Source of the DNA: Pontibacter sp. Tf4
Lineage (GTDB): Bacteria; Bacteroidota; Bacteroidia; Cytophagales; Hymenobacteraceae
Assembly: GCF_014212495.1 (NCBI RefSeq)
Contig: NZ_JACKZC010000007.1
Coordinates: forward strand, 124,001-188,000
Reading direction: 5' to 3'
Length of the DNA stretch: 64,000 bases
Shown in pieces: positions 51,652 to 60,518 of the stretch. Numbering within the stretch: the stretch's first letter is position 1; each line of letters starts with the position of its first letter. The notes beneath the pieces are model-generated. The model saw only the letters and a list, made by a program, of their open reading frames with translations, ran no database searches and was not told the DNA's origin. The position numbers and the translations under genes were made by a program.

Positions 51652-54060
51652 TTAGTAGATCGTCGGGAAAGATTCCGGATCTGCTTCGTGCATAATGTCG
51701 TACACGGCTTCGAATACGTCTTCTGTGTTTGGTTTAGAGAAGTAGTCGCCATCAGAGCCATACGGTGGGCGGTGCGGCTGTGCGGCCAGGCACTGTGGCT
51801 TCGAATCCAGCCATCTCCAGGCGCCCTGCTCATCCACTACCTGCTGCATCATAAAGGCAGTTGCTCCGCCCGGTACATCCTCGTCGGTAAACAATACACG
51901 GTTTGTCTTTTTAATAGAGTCCGCAATTATATGCTCGATATCAAATGGTAACAGCGTCTGCACGTCTATCACTTCCGCTGATATACCGAACTCTTCCAGT
52001 TGGCGGGCAGCTTCCATGACAATGCGGCACATAGAGCCATAGGTAACTATAGTTACATCCGAACCTTCTTTCAATATCTCCGGCTTACCCAGTGGCACCG
52101 TAAATTCTGCAATATTATTCGGGATACGCTCTTTTAAGCGGTAACCGTTCAGGCACTCGATGATCAGTGCAGGCTCATCCGATTTCAGCATGGTGTTATA
52201 GAAACCTGCCGCCTGCGTCATGTCGCGCGGCACCAGCACGTGCATACCACGGATGCTGTTCAGGATCATACCGATCGGTGAACCGGAGTGCCAGATACCT
52301 TCCAGGCGGTGACCACGGGTACGAACTATAAGCGGCGCTTTCTGGCCGCCTTTGGTACGGTATTGCAAACAAGCCACATCATCGCTCAGGATCTGGATCG
52401 CATACAACAGGTAATCCAGGTACTGAATTTCTGTGATCGGACGAAGTCCACGCAGCGCAGCACCAATTCCCTGGCCAACTATAGTACACTCCCGGATACC
52501 GGTATCAGTCACGCGTAATTCACCATACTTTTCCTGTAGGCCGGCAAAAGCCTGGTTTACGTCGCCAATTCTTCCAACGTCTTCACCAATGGCAAACACG
52601 CGCGGGTCGCGGGCAAGTATGGCATCAAAGGCAGCCTGTAAAACTTCGCGGCCATCAACTACTGGTGAGTTCTCATCAAATTCAGGCTTCACTTCCTCTA
52701 CCAGCAGCGCCGATTCTTCCGACTGGCTGTATAAATAAGAGTTAAAGCGATCTGCATTCTCGCCTATCGTTTGCTCCAGCCAGCCTACTAATTCGCGTTT
52801 AGCTGCGTTGCGCTCGTCGCGCACATAGCGCAGGGCTTTGCGCACTGCTCTAACAGCATCGCTGCGGATTGGCACCGTTACTTTGCGAAGTTCTTCGGTT
52901 ATAGTTGCAATTTCGGTAATATGCTCGCTTGCAGCAGCCAGGTTATCCAGTAAACGAAGTGCTTCAGCATGGTCATCTTTAATTCCTGCCTCAAACGCGT
53001 TCCAGGCGTTGGTACGGGCTACTTTTACAGCATCTTTTGCCTCGTTCTCGATCTGGTCCAGTTGCTCGGTAGTGGCAATTCCATTTGACAGGATCCACTC
53101 GCGCATCTTTTTCAAGCAATCAAAGTCTGCTTCCCACTCCAGGCGCTCTTTAGACTTGTAGCGCTCGTGCGAGCCTGATGTAGAGTGGCCTTGAGGCTGT
53201 GTAACTTCTTCTACGTGCACCAGTACCGGCACATGCTGCTCGCGGCAAACACGTACGGCAGCTTCGTAGGTTTCGCAAAGGGCGGCATAATCCCAGCCTT
53301 TAACTTTAAATATCTCGTAGCCCTGCTCCCCTTCTGCATTGCGCTGGAAACCGGCTAAAATTTCAGAAATACTGCCTTTGGTTGTCTGGTACTCAGCCGG
53401 CACCGAAATACCGTAGCCATCATCCCAAACCGATACCAGCATAGGCACCTGCAGCACACCACCGGCGTTTATGGCTTCAAAGAACATCCCTTCTGAAGTA
53501 GAGGCATTACCTATAGTTCCGAAAGCGACTTCGTTACCGTTTACCGAGAACTGGGTCAAGTGCTGTAGTTCCGGGTTCTGGCGGTATAGTTTAGAGGCAT
53601 AGGCCAGACCAACCAGGCGCGGCATCTGCGAGGCGGTAGGTGAAATATCAGAGCTGGAGTTTTTCTGCTCCATGATGTTCTTCCAGTTCCCTTCCTCATC
53701 CAGCAAACGCGTACCGAAGTGGCCGTTCATGGCACGGCCGGCCGTGGATGGCTCGGCTTCTACATCGGTGTGGGCGTATAGTTGGGCAAAATACTGCTGC
53801 AGTGTCAGCTCGCCAATGGCAAACATAAAGGTCTGGTCGCGGTAGTAACCCGAGCGGAAATCGCCGTTCTGGAAAAACTTAGCCATGGCCAGCTGCGCCA
53901 CTTCTTTCCCATCTCCGAAAATACCGAACTTGGCTTTGCCCATAAACACTTCCTTGCGGCCTGCAAGACTTGCCTGGCGGCTCTCCCATCCTGTCCGGTA
54001 ATCCTGTAGTATTTCTTCAGCTGTTAATTTTTGAGTTATAGATACTTCAGCAGTTTGCAT
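51652..54060 (-). CDS. 2-oxoacid dehydrogenase E1, fused alpha and beta subunits
   Basis: This 802-residue protein fuses the alpha and beta subunits of a thiamine-diphosphate-dependent E1, most like branched-chain 2-oxoacid (2-oxoisovalerate) dehydrogenase. The alpha part (about residues 1-390) has the ThDP-binding region around EVAFGTIGNASTSEGMFFEAIN and the phosphorylation-loop-like GHSTSGSHERYKS. The beta part (about residues 460-802) repeats the transketolase fold with DVGRIGDVNQAF and TEIQYLDYLLYA. It contrasts with the separate pdhB at 30466. E2 and E3 genes are not adjacent. Fused forms are common in Bacteroidota. Confidence 0.93.
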   Translation of the reverse strand: MQTAEVSITQKLTAEEILQDYRTGWESRQASLAGRKEVFMGKAKFGIFGDGKEVAQLAMAKFFQNGDFRSGYYRDQTFMFAIGELTLQQYFAQLYAHTDVEAEPSTAGRAMNGHFGTRLLDEEGNWKNIMEQKNSSSDISPTASQMPRLVGLAYASKLYRQNPELQHLTQFSVNGNEVAFGTIGNASTSEGMFFEAINAGGVLQVPMLVSVWDDGYGISVPAEYQTTKGSISEILAGFQRNAEGEQGYEIFKVKGWDYAALCETYEAAVRVCREQHVPVLVHVEEVTQPQGHSTSGSHERYKSKERLEWEADFDCLKKMREWILSNGIATTEQLDQIENEAKDAVKVARTNAWNAFEAGIKDDHAEALRLLDNLAAASEHITEIATITEELRKVTVPIRSDAVRAVRKALRYVRDERNAAKRELVGWLEQTIGENADRFNSYLYSQSEESALLVEEVKPEFDENSPVVDGREVLQAAFDAILARDPRVFAIGEDVGRIGDVNQAFAGLQEKYGELRVTDTGIRECTIVGQGIGAALRGLRPITEIQYLDYLLYAIQILSDDVACLQYRTKGGQKAPLIVRTRGHRLEGIWHSGSPIGMILNSIRGMHVLVPRDMTQAAGFYNTMLKSDEPALIIECLNGYRLKERIPNNIAEFTVPLGKPEILKEGSDVTIVTYGSMCRIVMEAARQLEEFGISAEVIDVQTLLPFDIEHIIADSIKKTNRVLFTDEDVPGGATAFMMQQVVDEQGAWRWLDSKPQCLAAQPHRPPYGSDGDYFSKPNTEDVFEAVYDIMHEADPESFPTIY

Positions 54061-54186
54061 GATATAGGGTTTATACTTGTGGTATAATTTACTTCAAAAG
54101 TACAGAAGATTAGCCTAAACTTCAAACGGAGGCTATTCTTCACTAAATTTGGCACGGTAGTAGCGCCTGTTTACTAAAAGATTCTT

Positions 54187-54194
54187 TATCTTTG
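54187..54194 (+). promoter_or_regulatory. Candidate -7 element of DUF1573 gene
   Basis: TATCTTTG matches TAnnTTTG exactly, 60 bases before the ATG. The expected -33 TTTG is not well conserved. Confidence 0.5.
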
Positions 54195-54253
54195 TTTTGC
54201 TCCTGAAATAATGAGCCACTTTTTTACGTTTATTTGCTTCTCTGTTTGTTAAA

Positions 54254-55018
54254 ATGAGAAAAAACTTTTACTTTATTGCGTTATTCTGCCTGTTGCTGGT
54301 TAGTTTTGGTGCAAGCGCCCAGGGCGAGCTCAGCTTCGAAAAAGGAACGCATGACTTTGGGACAATTGCAGAAGGCACGCAGGCAACTTATGAGTTTAAG
54401 GTAAAGAACGTGGGAGACCAACCGGTGGTTATTGCCAATGTGCAGCCATCGTGCGGGTGCACCACCCCCGACTGGACCAAAACGCCGATATTGCCCGGCA
54501 AAACAGGTGTTATAAAAGCCGTTTATAACAGTACTGGCCGTCCGGGTCCGTTCTATAAATCGATTGCGGTCACAACAAATGGTAAAACAACCGACCATAC
54601 ACTTTATATTAAAGGAGATGTTGGCGCAAAAGATCTGAAAAACAGTTATACTCAGGAACAAAAAATAATGTCGCCGCGTTTGGCTGTTGGGAACACCGGA
54701 TACAACTTTGGCAAACTTGAAAAAGGACAAAAAGCAGTAGCGCGGTTCATCATCAAAAACACAGGTCGGCAGGACCTGGTGGTGCAGGGAGTACAGAGCA
54801 AATGCAAGTGTGTGAGCTATAAAGTATCCAAGCCGGCACTTAAAGCAGGAGAGCAGGCAGTTTTGGAACTTACCTACATCCCGCTTGTGTTAAAGGAGCA
54901 AATCGAGCAGGTAACTGTTCTTTCAAACGATATTGTAATGCCAAACCTCAGACTGACGCTTAAAGCAGATGTTGTAGAAGGCACGGCAACTAAAAATACG
55001 ATAAGGGAAGGCAAATAG
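54254..55018 (+). CDS. Exported DUF1573 protein
   Basis: The 254-residue protein has a signal peptide (cleaved near residue 22) and two DUF1573 (ASPM-SPD-2-Hydin-like) immunoglobulin-fold domains. The first begins HDFGTIAEGTQATYEFKVKNVG and contains VQPSCGCTTP; the second begins near residue 140 with YNFGKLEKGQKAVARFIIKNTG and contains the matching VQSKCKCVSY. The paired cysteine motif is a family hallmark. DUF1573 proteins are exported, of unknown function, and frequent in Bacteroidota. It has a good promoter element. Confidence 0.9.
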   Translation: MRKNFYFIALFCLLLVSFGASAQGELSFEKGTHDFGTIAEGTQATYEFKVKNVGDQPVVIANVQPSCGCTTPDWTKTPILPGKTGVIKAVYNSTGRPGPFYKSIAVTTNGKTTDHTLYIKGDVGAKDLKNSYTQEQKIMSPRLAVGNTGYNFGKLEKGQKAVARFIIKNTGRQDLVVQGVQSKCKCVSYKVSKPALKAGEQAVLELTYIPLVLKEQIEQVTVLSNDIVMPNLRLTLKADVVEGTATKNTIREGK

Positions 55019-55205
55019 CCGGCACCTTACAGATAGTTTTTTTCATAGTTTTATTTTGTACTAACGGCAGTGATTTTATCGCTGCCTTTTTTCATTTTAT
55101 ACCTTCCGGTTTCGCTTTTCCGCTATAGTTTCCGGTGCAATTCCTGAGCAGTTCTTGGCCCAAACTTTCTGTTGTAAATGTTATTTTTATTACCTGAGTT
55201 AATGG

Positions 55206-55213
55206 TATATTTG
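55206..55213 (+). promoter_or_regulatory. Candidate -7 element upstream of ald
   Basis: TATATTTG fits TAnnTTTG, 56 bases before the ald start codon. No clear -33 box is seen at 19-base spacing. Confidence 0.5.
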
Positions 55214-55268
55214 CGCAGCTTAAACACAAGAATATCTTAAGCTTATCAAAAACTTAACATAGAACGAC

Positions 55269-56381
55269 ATGATTATTGGTGTTCCAAAGGAGATCAAAAA
55301 TAATGAGAACCGCGTAGGTGCAACGCCTGCAGGTGTAAACGAGCTGGTACGCAACGGCCACACCGTATACGTACAGGCAACTGCCGGCGAAGGCAGCGGT
55401 TTTGCTGACGAAGAGTACGCAAACGCTGGTGCTACTATCCTGCCAACTATAGAGGAGGTGTACAGCATTGCAGAAATGATCATCAAAGTAAAGGAGCCGA
55501 TCGAGTCTGAATATAACCTGATCAAGGAAAATCAGCTGCTTTTCACGTACTTCCACTTTGCATCGCACGAGCCGTTAACCAAGGCTATGATCGAGCGCAA
55601 GGCGGTTTGCCTGGCCTACGAAACAGTGGAACGCGCTGACAGAAGCCTTCCTTTGCTGGTACCAATGTCTGAAGTTGCCGGCCGTATGTCTATTCAGGAA
55701 GGCGCCAAATACCTGGAAAAACCCCTAAAAGGCCGTGGTATATTATTAGGTGGCGTACCAGGTGTGCGTCCTGCTCAGGTACTGATACTGGGTGGTGGTG
55801 TGGTTGGTACCAACGCTGCTAAAATGGCTGCCGGTATGGGTGCTGATGTTACCATCCTGGACACCAACCTGGCCCGCTTGCGTTACCTGGATGATGTACT
55901 TCCTGCCAACGTAAAAACACAGATGTCTAACAGCTATGTGATCAGTGAACTGGTGAAAACGCACGACCTGATCATTGGCGCTGTGTTGATACCAGGAGCC
56001 AAAGCCCCACACCTGATTACCCGCGACATGCTGAAGTTGATGAAGCCAGGCACTGTATTAGTTGACGTGGCCGTAGACCAGGGTGGTTGCATTGAGACCT
56101 GCAAGCCTACAACACACGAGAACCCTACGTTCATTATCGATGATGTGGTGCATTACTGCGTGGCCAACATGCCAGGTGCGGTTCCGTTCACATCTACACA
56201 GGCGCTTACAAACGCTACACTGCCTTATGCTGTGCAGGTTGCCAACAAAGGCTGGAAGAAAGCCTGCGCGGACAGCGAAGAGCTGAAAAAAGGCCTGAAC
56301 GTAGTGAATGGTAAAGTAGTATACAAAGGTGTAGCCGATGCTTTTGGCTTAGAATATACTGATGTAGCTTCTGTGCTATAA
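55269..56381 (+). CDS. ald: Alanine dehydrogenase
   Basis: Alanine dehydrogenase reversibly deaminates L-alanine to pyruvate with NAD. The 370-residue protein shows the AlaDh/PNT N-terminal domain (PKEIKNNENRVGATPAGV, with the substrate-binding Arg15, and HFASHEP with the catalytic His96) and the NAD-binding Rossmann segment with VLILGGGVVGTNAAKMAAGMGADVTILD. Length and motifs are standard. It ends with a strong terminator and is followed by repeat island 3. Confidence 0.96.
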   Translation: MIIGVPKEIKNNENRVGATPAGVNELVRNGHTVYVQATAGEGSGFADEEYANAGATILPTIEEVYSIAEMIIKVKEPIESEYNLIKENQLLFTYFHFASHEPLTKAMIERKAVCLAYETVERADRSLPLLVPMSEVAGRMSIQEGAKYLEKPLKGRGILLGGVPGVRPAQVLILGGGVVGTNAAKMAAGMGADVTILDTNLARLRYLDDVLPANVKTQMSNSYVISELVKTHDLIIGAVLIPGAKAPHLITRDMLKLMKPGTVLVDVAVDQGGCIETCKPTTHENPTFIIDDVVHYCVANMPGAVPFTSTQALTNATLPYAVQVANKGWKKACADSEELKKGLNVVNGKVVYKGVADAFGLEYTDVASVL

Positions 56382-56400
56382 CTATAGCTGAACTATAGAA

Positions 56401-56431
56401 AACGCCTTCCGGACTCGATTCGGAAGGCGTT
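56401..56431 (+). terminator. ald terminator
   Basis: AACGCCTTCCG (56401-56411) pairs with CGGAAGGCGTT (56421-56431) and is followed by a T6 run. Confidence 0.92.
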
Positions 56432-56444
56432 TTTTCTTTCTATG

Positions 56445-57245
56445 GTAGGGATACCTCACCCCTGCCCTTACGTTTCATCGAAGTCGCCTACCTCCAAAAC
56501 AGGTGAGGGAGTTTTGTCTGAATCAAGATTTACGGGATTTGATGGATTTTCAGGATTCGGGCTTTTTGCTATAGTTTGAGCTATAGTTTCATAGTTACGT
56601 TTTGTCATCCCCCTTCGCCCCCTTCAAAGGGGGACTTTTCTGCCCTTGTTATAGTTGACACTGCTATAGTTTTATAGTTTCGGTTAGTCCAACCACCCCT
56701 GCCCCTCCTTATCCAAGGAGGAGAACTCTGTCTCTGCCGTTTCACAAACTATAGTTCTATAGTTACAGACCTTGAGCAGGCAGGCGCAGCCTGACACAAG
56801 GAACTATAGCCACGAGTAAAAGCCGGACTGCCTTGACCAAGTGACATGAAGGAAACTATAGCCAAAGCATCTACTATCGAGCTTGATATCAGTCTTTGGG
56901 TTGAGCGCCTTTGACTTGTTGCGGTGCCGTCAGGCAATCCGAGCGCAGCGAGGATAGCAAGAAGGCAGCAGCGCGATGCCCGAAGACGGGGCCTCCCGGC
57001 CCGGGAGGGAGCCAAAGAAACTATAGAACGATAGGCTCATAGAGCTCCCAGGATGAAGAGTGGCTATGAAACAGACTGCTTGTTTCCAGCAGTGGGCAAA
57101 GCAAACTATAGACCTATAGCCTTTGAGCATCAAATGAAAGACACATAAGATCCCTCACAGCTACGCTGGCTCTTTTCAACTCGCTCTCGACATGACTAAT
57201 AGAGAAACTATAGACGTCTTTGCTCAGGATGACATAAAAACAAAA
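56445..57245. repeat. Repeat island 3 (modular palindromic repeats, no gene)
   Basis: About 800 bp between convergent ald and the HsdR-like gene hold the same modules as islands 1 and 2: a CACCCCTGCCC...GGTGAGGG hairpin with an expanded loop (about 56455-56510), a CCCCCTTCGCCCCC/GGGGG hairpin (about 56609-56633), a CCCCTGCCCCTCC...GGAGGAGAAC hairpin (about 56700-56726) and the structured element (56781-57008). CTATAG words are dense. No credible gene is present. Confidence 0.8.
56781..57008. ncRNA. Structured repeat element, copy 3
   Basis: After CAGGC-GCA-GCCTG (56781-56793) and the block CAGTCTTTGGGTTGAGCGC comes the same long helix, GCGC (56905-56908) to GCGC (56971-56974), but with TTG/CAG, CTT/AAG and TTGC/GCAA in place of the TGTA/TACA and ATTTCC/GGAAAT of copies 1 and 2. 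Inside are TGCC-GTCA-GGCA and ATCC/GGAT, where copies 1 and 2 have TTGC/GCAA. The final CCCG-AAGA-CGGG hairpin and the palindrome at 56992-57008 are unchanged. Confidence 0.55.
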
Positions 57246-57695
57246 CTATAGCTTATTAAAACCAGGAATCTCCTGTAAAGGCTGAAATTGTCGCGACTCG
57301 AAATCAACCTGCCAGCAGTAATGATCCAACCCATTGGTAATAACCACAAACTTTGCTTTTATCGTCTGGTTATACACCGACACCTGCTTTACCACATCCT
57401 GCGTAATAGGCACATAGGTTGCCTTGCATTCGATCAGCATTAAAGGACTGCCCGTAGTATCATATACACACAGATCTGTGCGTTTCTGCAGCTTGTTATA
57501 GTTGGTACCCCGCTCTATACTGATCAGGCTTTTGGGATAACCTAACTGGTTTATGAGGTAATGCAGGAAATGCTGGCGGACCCATTCTTCGGGGGTTAAA
57601 ACTATATTCTTGCGGCGCAGTATATCAAAAATGAGATAATTTGCCCCGGATTTTGTAATTTTGTGTCCGAATGGTGGAAGATTAAGAGCATCCAT
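57246..57695 (-). CDS. Type I restriction HsdR N-terminal-like nuclease domain protein
   Basis: The 149-residue protein (ATG at 57695; a longer frame to 57737 exists) resembles the HSDR_N-type PD-(D/E)xK nuclease domain found at the N-terminus of type I restriction endonucleases, here as a stand-alone. The central DLCVYDTTGSPLMLIECKA segment fits the D...ExK core (Asp, then Glu and Lys in ECK). Such orphans are common in Bacteroidota and have unknown roles. No methylase or specificity subunit is adjacent, and this is not a complete restriction system. Confidence 0.85.
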   Translation of the reverse strand: MDALNLPPFGHKITKSGANYLIFDILRRKNIVLTPEEWVRQHFLHYLINQLGYPKSLISIERGTNYNKLQKRTDLCVYDTTGSPLMLIECKATYVPITQDVVKQVSVYNQTIKAKFVVITNGLDHYCWQVDFESRQFQPLQEIPGFNKL

Positions 57696-57784
57696 GCTGC
57701 AATTTAACCATTTTCTGACGCTCCGCCCCCGTAGCACCAGCTGCCAAGGCGGATTTTTTATATCTAATTGATTATATTTATTTT

Positions 57785-58558
57785 ATGAAGACCAAAGAAG
57801 AGATCGTAAACGACTGGCTTCCCCGGTACACCGGTGTGCCACTCCATGAGTTCGGAGAATATATCCTGCTTACCAATTTTATAAATTACGTGCGCATGTT
57901 CGCCGACCGCTTTGAGGTGGAGATTAACGGGCTGGACAAGCCCATGCAAACAGCCACAGCCAACAACATTACCATTATTAATTTTGGTATGGGTAGCGCC
58001 ATGGCAGCAACGGTAATGGATTTGCTTTCAGCCATTAAACCAAAAGCAGCCCTGTTTTTGGGTAAATGCGGTGGCTTAAAACGCAAAACACAGATCGGCG
58101 ACCTGATACTTCCGATTGCGGCAATCCGTGGCGAAGGTACTTCTGATGATTATCTGCCACCGGAAATTCCGGCCCTGCCATCTTTCCGTTTGCAGCGTGC
58201 GGTTTCGTCTATGATCAAGAAGCATGAACTGGATTACTGGACCGGCACCGTTTATACCACCAACCGCCGCGTGTGGGAGCACGACGAAGATTTTAAGGAT
58301 TACCTGCGCCAGATACGAGCCATGGGCATTGACATGGAAACGGCCACTATTTTCACGGTAGGCTTTATCAATGAAATACCGCATGGTGCACTGTTGCTGG
58401 TGTCGGATAACCCGATGATACCGGAAGGTGTGAAGACATCGGAAAGCGACAAGTTGGTAACATCCTCTTTTGTTGAAAAGCACTTAAGTATAGGTATTGA
58501 TTCATTGATTGAGCTTAAGAACTCAGGAGAATCGGTTAAACACATGCGCTTCGAATAA
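57785..58558 (+). CDS. amn: AMP nucleosidase
   Basis: The 257-residue protein belongs to the PNP/UDP phosphorylase fold (Mtn/Pnp superfamily) and matches the short AMP nucleosidases of Bacteroidota that cleave AMP to adenine and ribose 5-phosphate. The phosphate/nucleoside segments NFGMGSAMAATVMDLL and ALFLGKCGGLKRKTQIGDLILP and the catalytic-type MGIDMETATIFTVGF with the ribose-contacting Glu are visible. It is 7 bp from a downstream amidohydrolase gene, so both may be cotranscribed. Confidence 0.92.
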   Translation: MKTKEEIVNDWLPRYTGVPLHEFGEYILLTNFINYVRMFADRFEVEINGLDKPMQTATANNITIINFGMGSAMAATVMDLLSAIKPKAALFLGKCGGLKRKTQIGDLILPIAAIRGEGTSDDYLPPEIPALPSFRLQRAVSSMIKKHELDYWTGTVYTTNRRVWEHDEDFKDYLRQIRAMGIDMETATIFTVGFINEIPHGALLLVSDNPMIPEGVKTSESDKLVTSSFVEKHLSIGIDSLIELKNSGESVKHMRFE

Positions 58559-58566
58559 CAGCACAC

Positions 58567-60228
58567 ATGAAAAGAACGCTACGCACCTTTGCTGCAGCTA
58601 TGCTGCTTGGCTCTACCCTGCTAAGTAGTTGCACCAGCACCCAAAAAGCCACCGAAACGGCCGACCTTGTAGTTTACAACGGCACGGTTTATACGGTAAA
58701 CGATAACTTCGATAAAGCTGAAGCCTTTGCCGTGAAAGACGGTAAGATTGTGGCTGTAGGCACTACCGAAGAGATCCGGAACAAGTACAAGGCAACCGAA
58801 GAACTGGATGCGCAAGGCAAAGCCATTTACCCTGGCTTTAACGATGCACACGCCCATTTCTACCGCTACGGCTTGTCGCTGCAGTCGGCTGATCTGGTAG
58901 GTACAGAGTCGTTTAAGGAAGTAGTGCAGAAGGTAACGGAGCAGCGCGAAAAGTACCCGGATGCAGACTGGATTACCGGCCGCGGCTGGGACCAGAACGA
59001 CTGGGCTGTAAAGGAATTCCCGACAAAAGATACCCTGGATGCCCTTTTCCCTAACACGCCGATTATCCTTACCCGAATAGATGGGCACGCCGCTATCGTT
59101 AACCAGAAAGCGCTGGACTTGGCGGGCATTACGCCAAACACCAAAATGGTAGGTGGCCTGGTAGAAGTTAAGAACGGCAAAATGACCGGCATCCTGATTG
59201 ACAATGCGATTGACCTGGTATCGGCCAAAATTCCGGAACCGGACGAGCAGGAACAGCGCCAGGCATTGATAAACGCACAGCAGAACTGTTTTGCAGTTGG
59301 TATTACCTCGCTGGCAGATGCCGGTTTAGACAAAAGTACAGCCGACCTGATGGATGCCATGCACAAAAGCGGCGACCTGCAGATGCGTGTGTACGTGATG
59401 CTGAACCCCACCAAAGCTAACCTGGACTATTACCTGAAAAACGGCATTTATAAGACCGACAGGTTGAATGTGCGCTCGTTCAAGATCTATGGCGATGGTG
59501 CGCTGGGCTCGCGTGGCGCTGCTTTGATCAAACCTTATCATGATAAAGCCGGACACTATGGTTTCCTGCTGGCTACTGAGAAAGAGTTCAGAGACATTGC
59601 TGCCCAGCTTGCCAAATCTGATTTCCAGATGAACACACACGCGATCGGTGACTCTACGAACCGCTTGTTGCTGGACATTTACGGGGAAGCTTTGGGTGGT
59701 AAAAATGATAAACGCTGGAGAATTGAGCACTCCCAGATCGTGAACCCGGCCGATATGCCAAAGTTTGGCAAGTATAACATTGTACCCTCTGTACAGCCAA
59801 CACATGCCACATCAGATATGTATTGGGCCGGCGACAGATTAGGCAAAGAGCGTATACCACATGCTTATCCGTTTAAAGAACTATTGCAGCAAAACGGCTG
59901 GATTCCGTTGGGCAGCGATTTTCCGGTAGAGCACATTAACCCGCTTTATACGTTCCATGCAGCTGTTGCCCGTCAGGATGCAAAGAACTGGCCGAAAGGT
60001 GGCTTCCAGATGGAGAATGCCCTGACCCGTGAAGAAGCCCTGCGCGGCATGACAATTTGGGCAGCAAAAGCAGCTTTTGAGGAGAACGAAAAAGGAACTA
60101 TAGCGCCAGGCATGTTTGCTGACTTTGTGATTCTGGAAGACGACCTGATGACCGTGGCCCCGGAAAAGATGCGAAACCTGCAGGTGTTGTATACTTACGT
60201 AAATGGCAAGCAGGTTTACAAGAAGTAA
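58567..60228 (+). CDS. YtcJ-like metal-dependent amidohydrolase lipoprotein
   Basis: The 553-residue protein has a lipoprotein signal with lipobox LLSSC (Cys near residue 22) and then an amidohydrolase (amidohydrolase_3/YtcJ) fold: PGFNDAHAHFYRYG supplies the metal-binding HxH, NTHAIGDSTNRLLLD and RIEHSQIV later histidines, and LGSDFPVEHINPL the catalytic Asp. YtcJ-like enzymes hydrolyse amide or ester bonds of unknown substrates. It starts 9 bases after the AMP nucleosidase stop and shares no clear function with it. Confidence 0.9.
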   Translation: MKRTLRTFAAAMLLGSTLLSSCTSTQKATETADLVVYNGTVYTVNDNFDKAEAFAVKDGKIVAVGTTEEIRNKYKATEELDAQGKAIYPGFNDAHAHFYRYGLSLQSADLVGTESFKEVVQKVTEQREKYPDADWITGRGWDQNDWAVKEFPTKDTLDALFPNTPIILTRIDGHAAIVNQKALDLAGITPNTKMVGGLVEVKNGKMTGILIDNAIDLVSAKIPEPDEQEQRQALINAQQNCFAVGITSLADAGLDKSTADLMDAMHKSGDLQMRVYVMLNPTKANLDYYLKNGIYKTDRLNVRSFKIYGDGALGSRGAALIKPYHDKAGHYGFLLATEKEFRDIAAQLAKSDFQMNTHAIGDSTNRLLLDIYGEALGGKNDKRWRIEHSQIVNPADMPKFGKYNIVPSVQPTHATSDMYWAGDRLGKERIPHAYPFKELLQQNGWIPLGSDFPVEHINPLYTFHAAVARQDAKNWPKGGFQMENALTREEALRGMTIWAAKAAFEENEKGTIAPGMFADFVILEDDLMTVAPEKMRNLQVLYTYVNGKQVYKK

Positions 60229-60248
60229 GTCCAACTATAAACTATAGA

Positions 60249-60278
60249 AAAGCCGCTGCAATAATCTGCAGCGGCTTT
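60249..60278. terminator. Terminator of amidohydrolase gene
   Basis: AAAGCCGCTGCA (60249-60260) and TGCAGCGGCTTT (60267-60278) form a perfect 12-bp stem followed by TTGTTTT. Confidence 0.9.
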
Positions 60279-60342
60279 TTGTTTTACGTGCTATAGTTAA
60301 AGCTATAATTGCCAACAGCCATATAGGACTCGACGCTTTGCC

Positions 60343-60498
60343 CTCGCTCGCGTCCCGCGAGTGTTCATTACCCGCGGACTCAGGCCGCTTAAAACTATAC
60401 TTTGTTCAGCATAGATTTTATATCCGCCTGCTAACTATAGTTGCACATTAACGTGGCGGGACGCCACTTGTAGCACACACTCGCGGGACGCGAGCGAG
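60343..60498. repeat. Two GGGACG-type hairpin repeats in opposite orientation
   Basis: CTCGCTCGCGTCCCGCGAGT (60343-60362) is the exact reverse complement of ACTCGCGGGACGCGAGCGAG at 60479-60498 and of the copy at 33005-33024. Between them GTGGCG-GGA-CGCCAC (60453-60467) has the same GGA centre with different arms. The whole convergent interval 60279-60518 has no gene. Confidence 0.8.
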
Positions 60499-60518
60499 AG
60501 CTAAAGAAGAACTATAGT

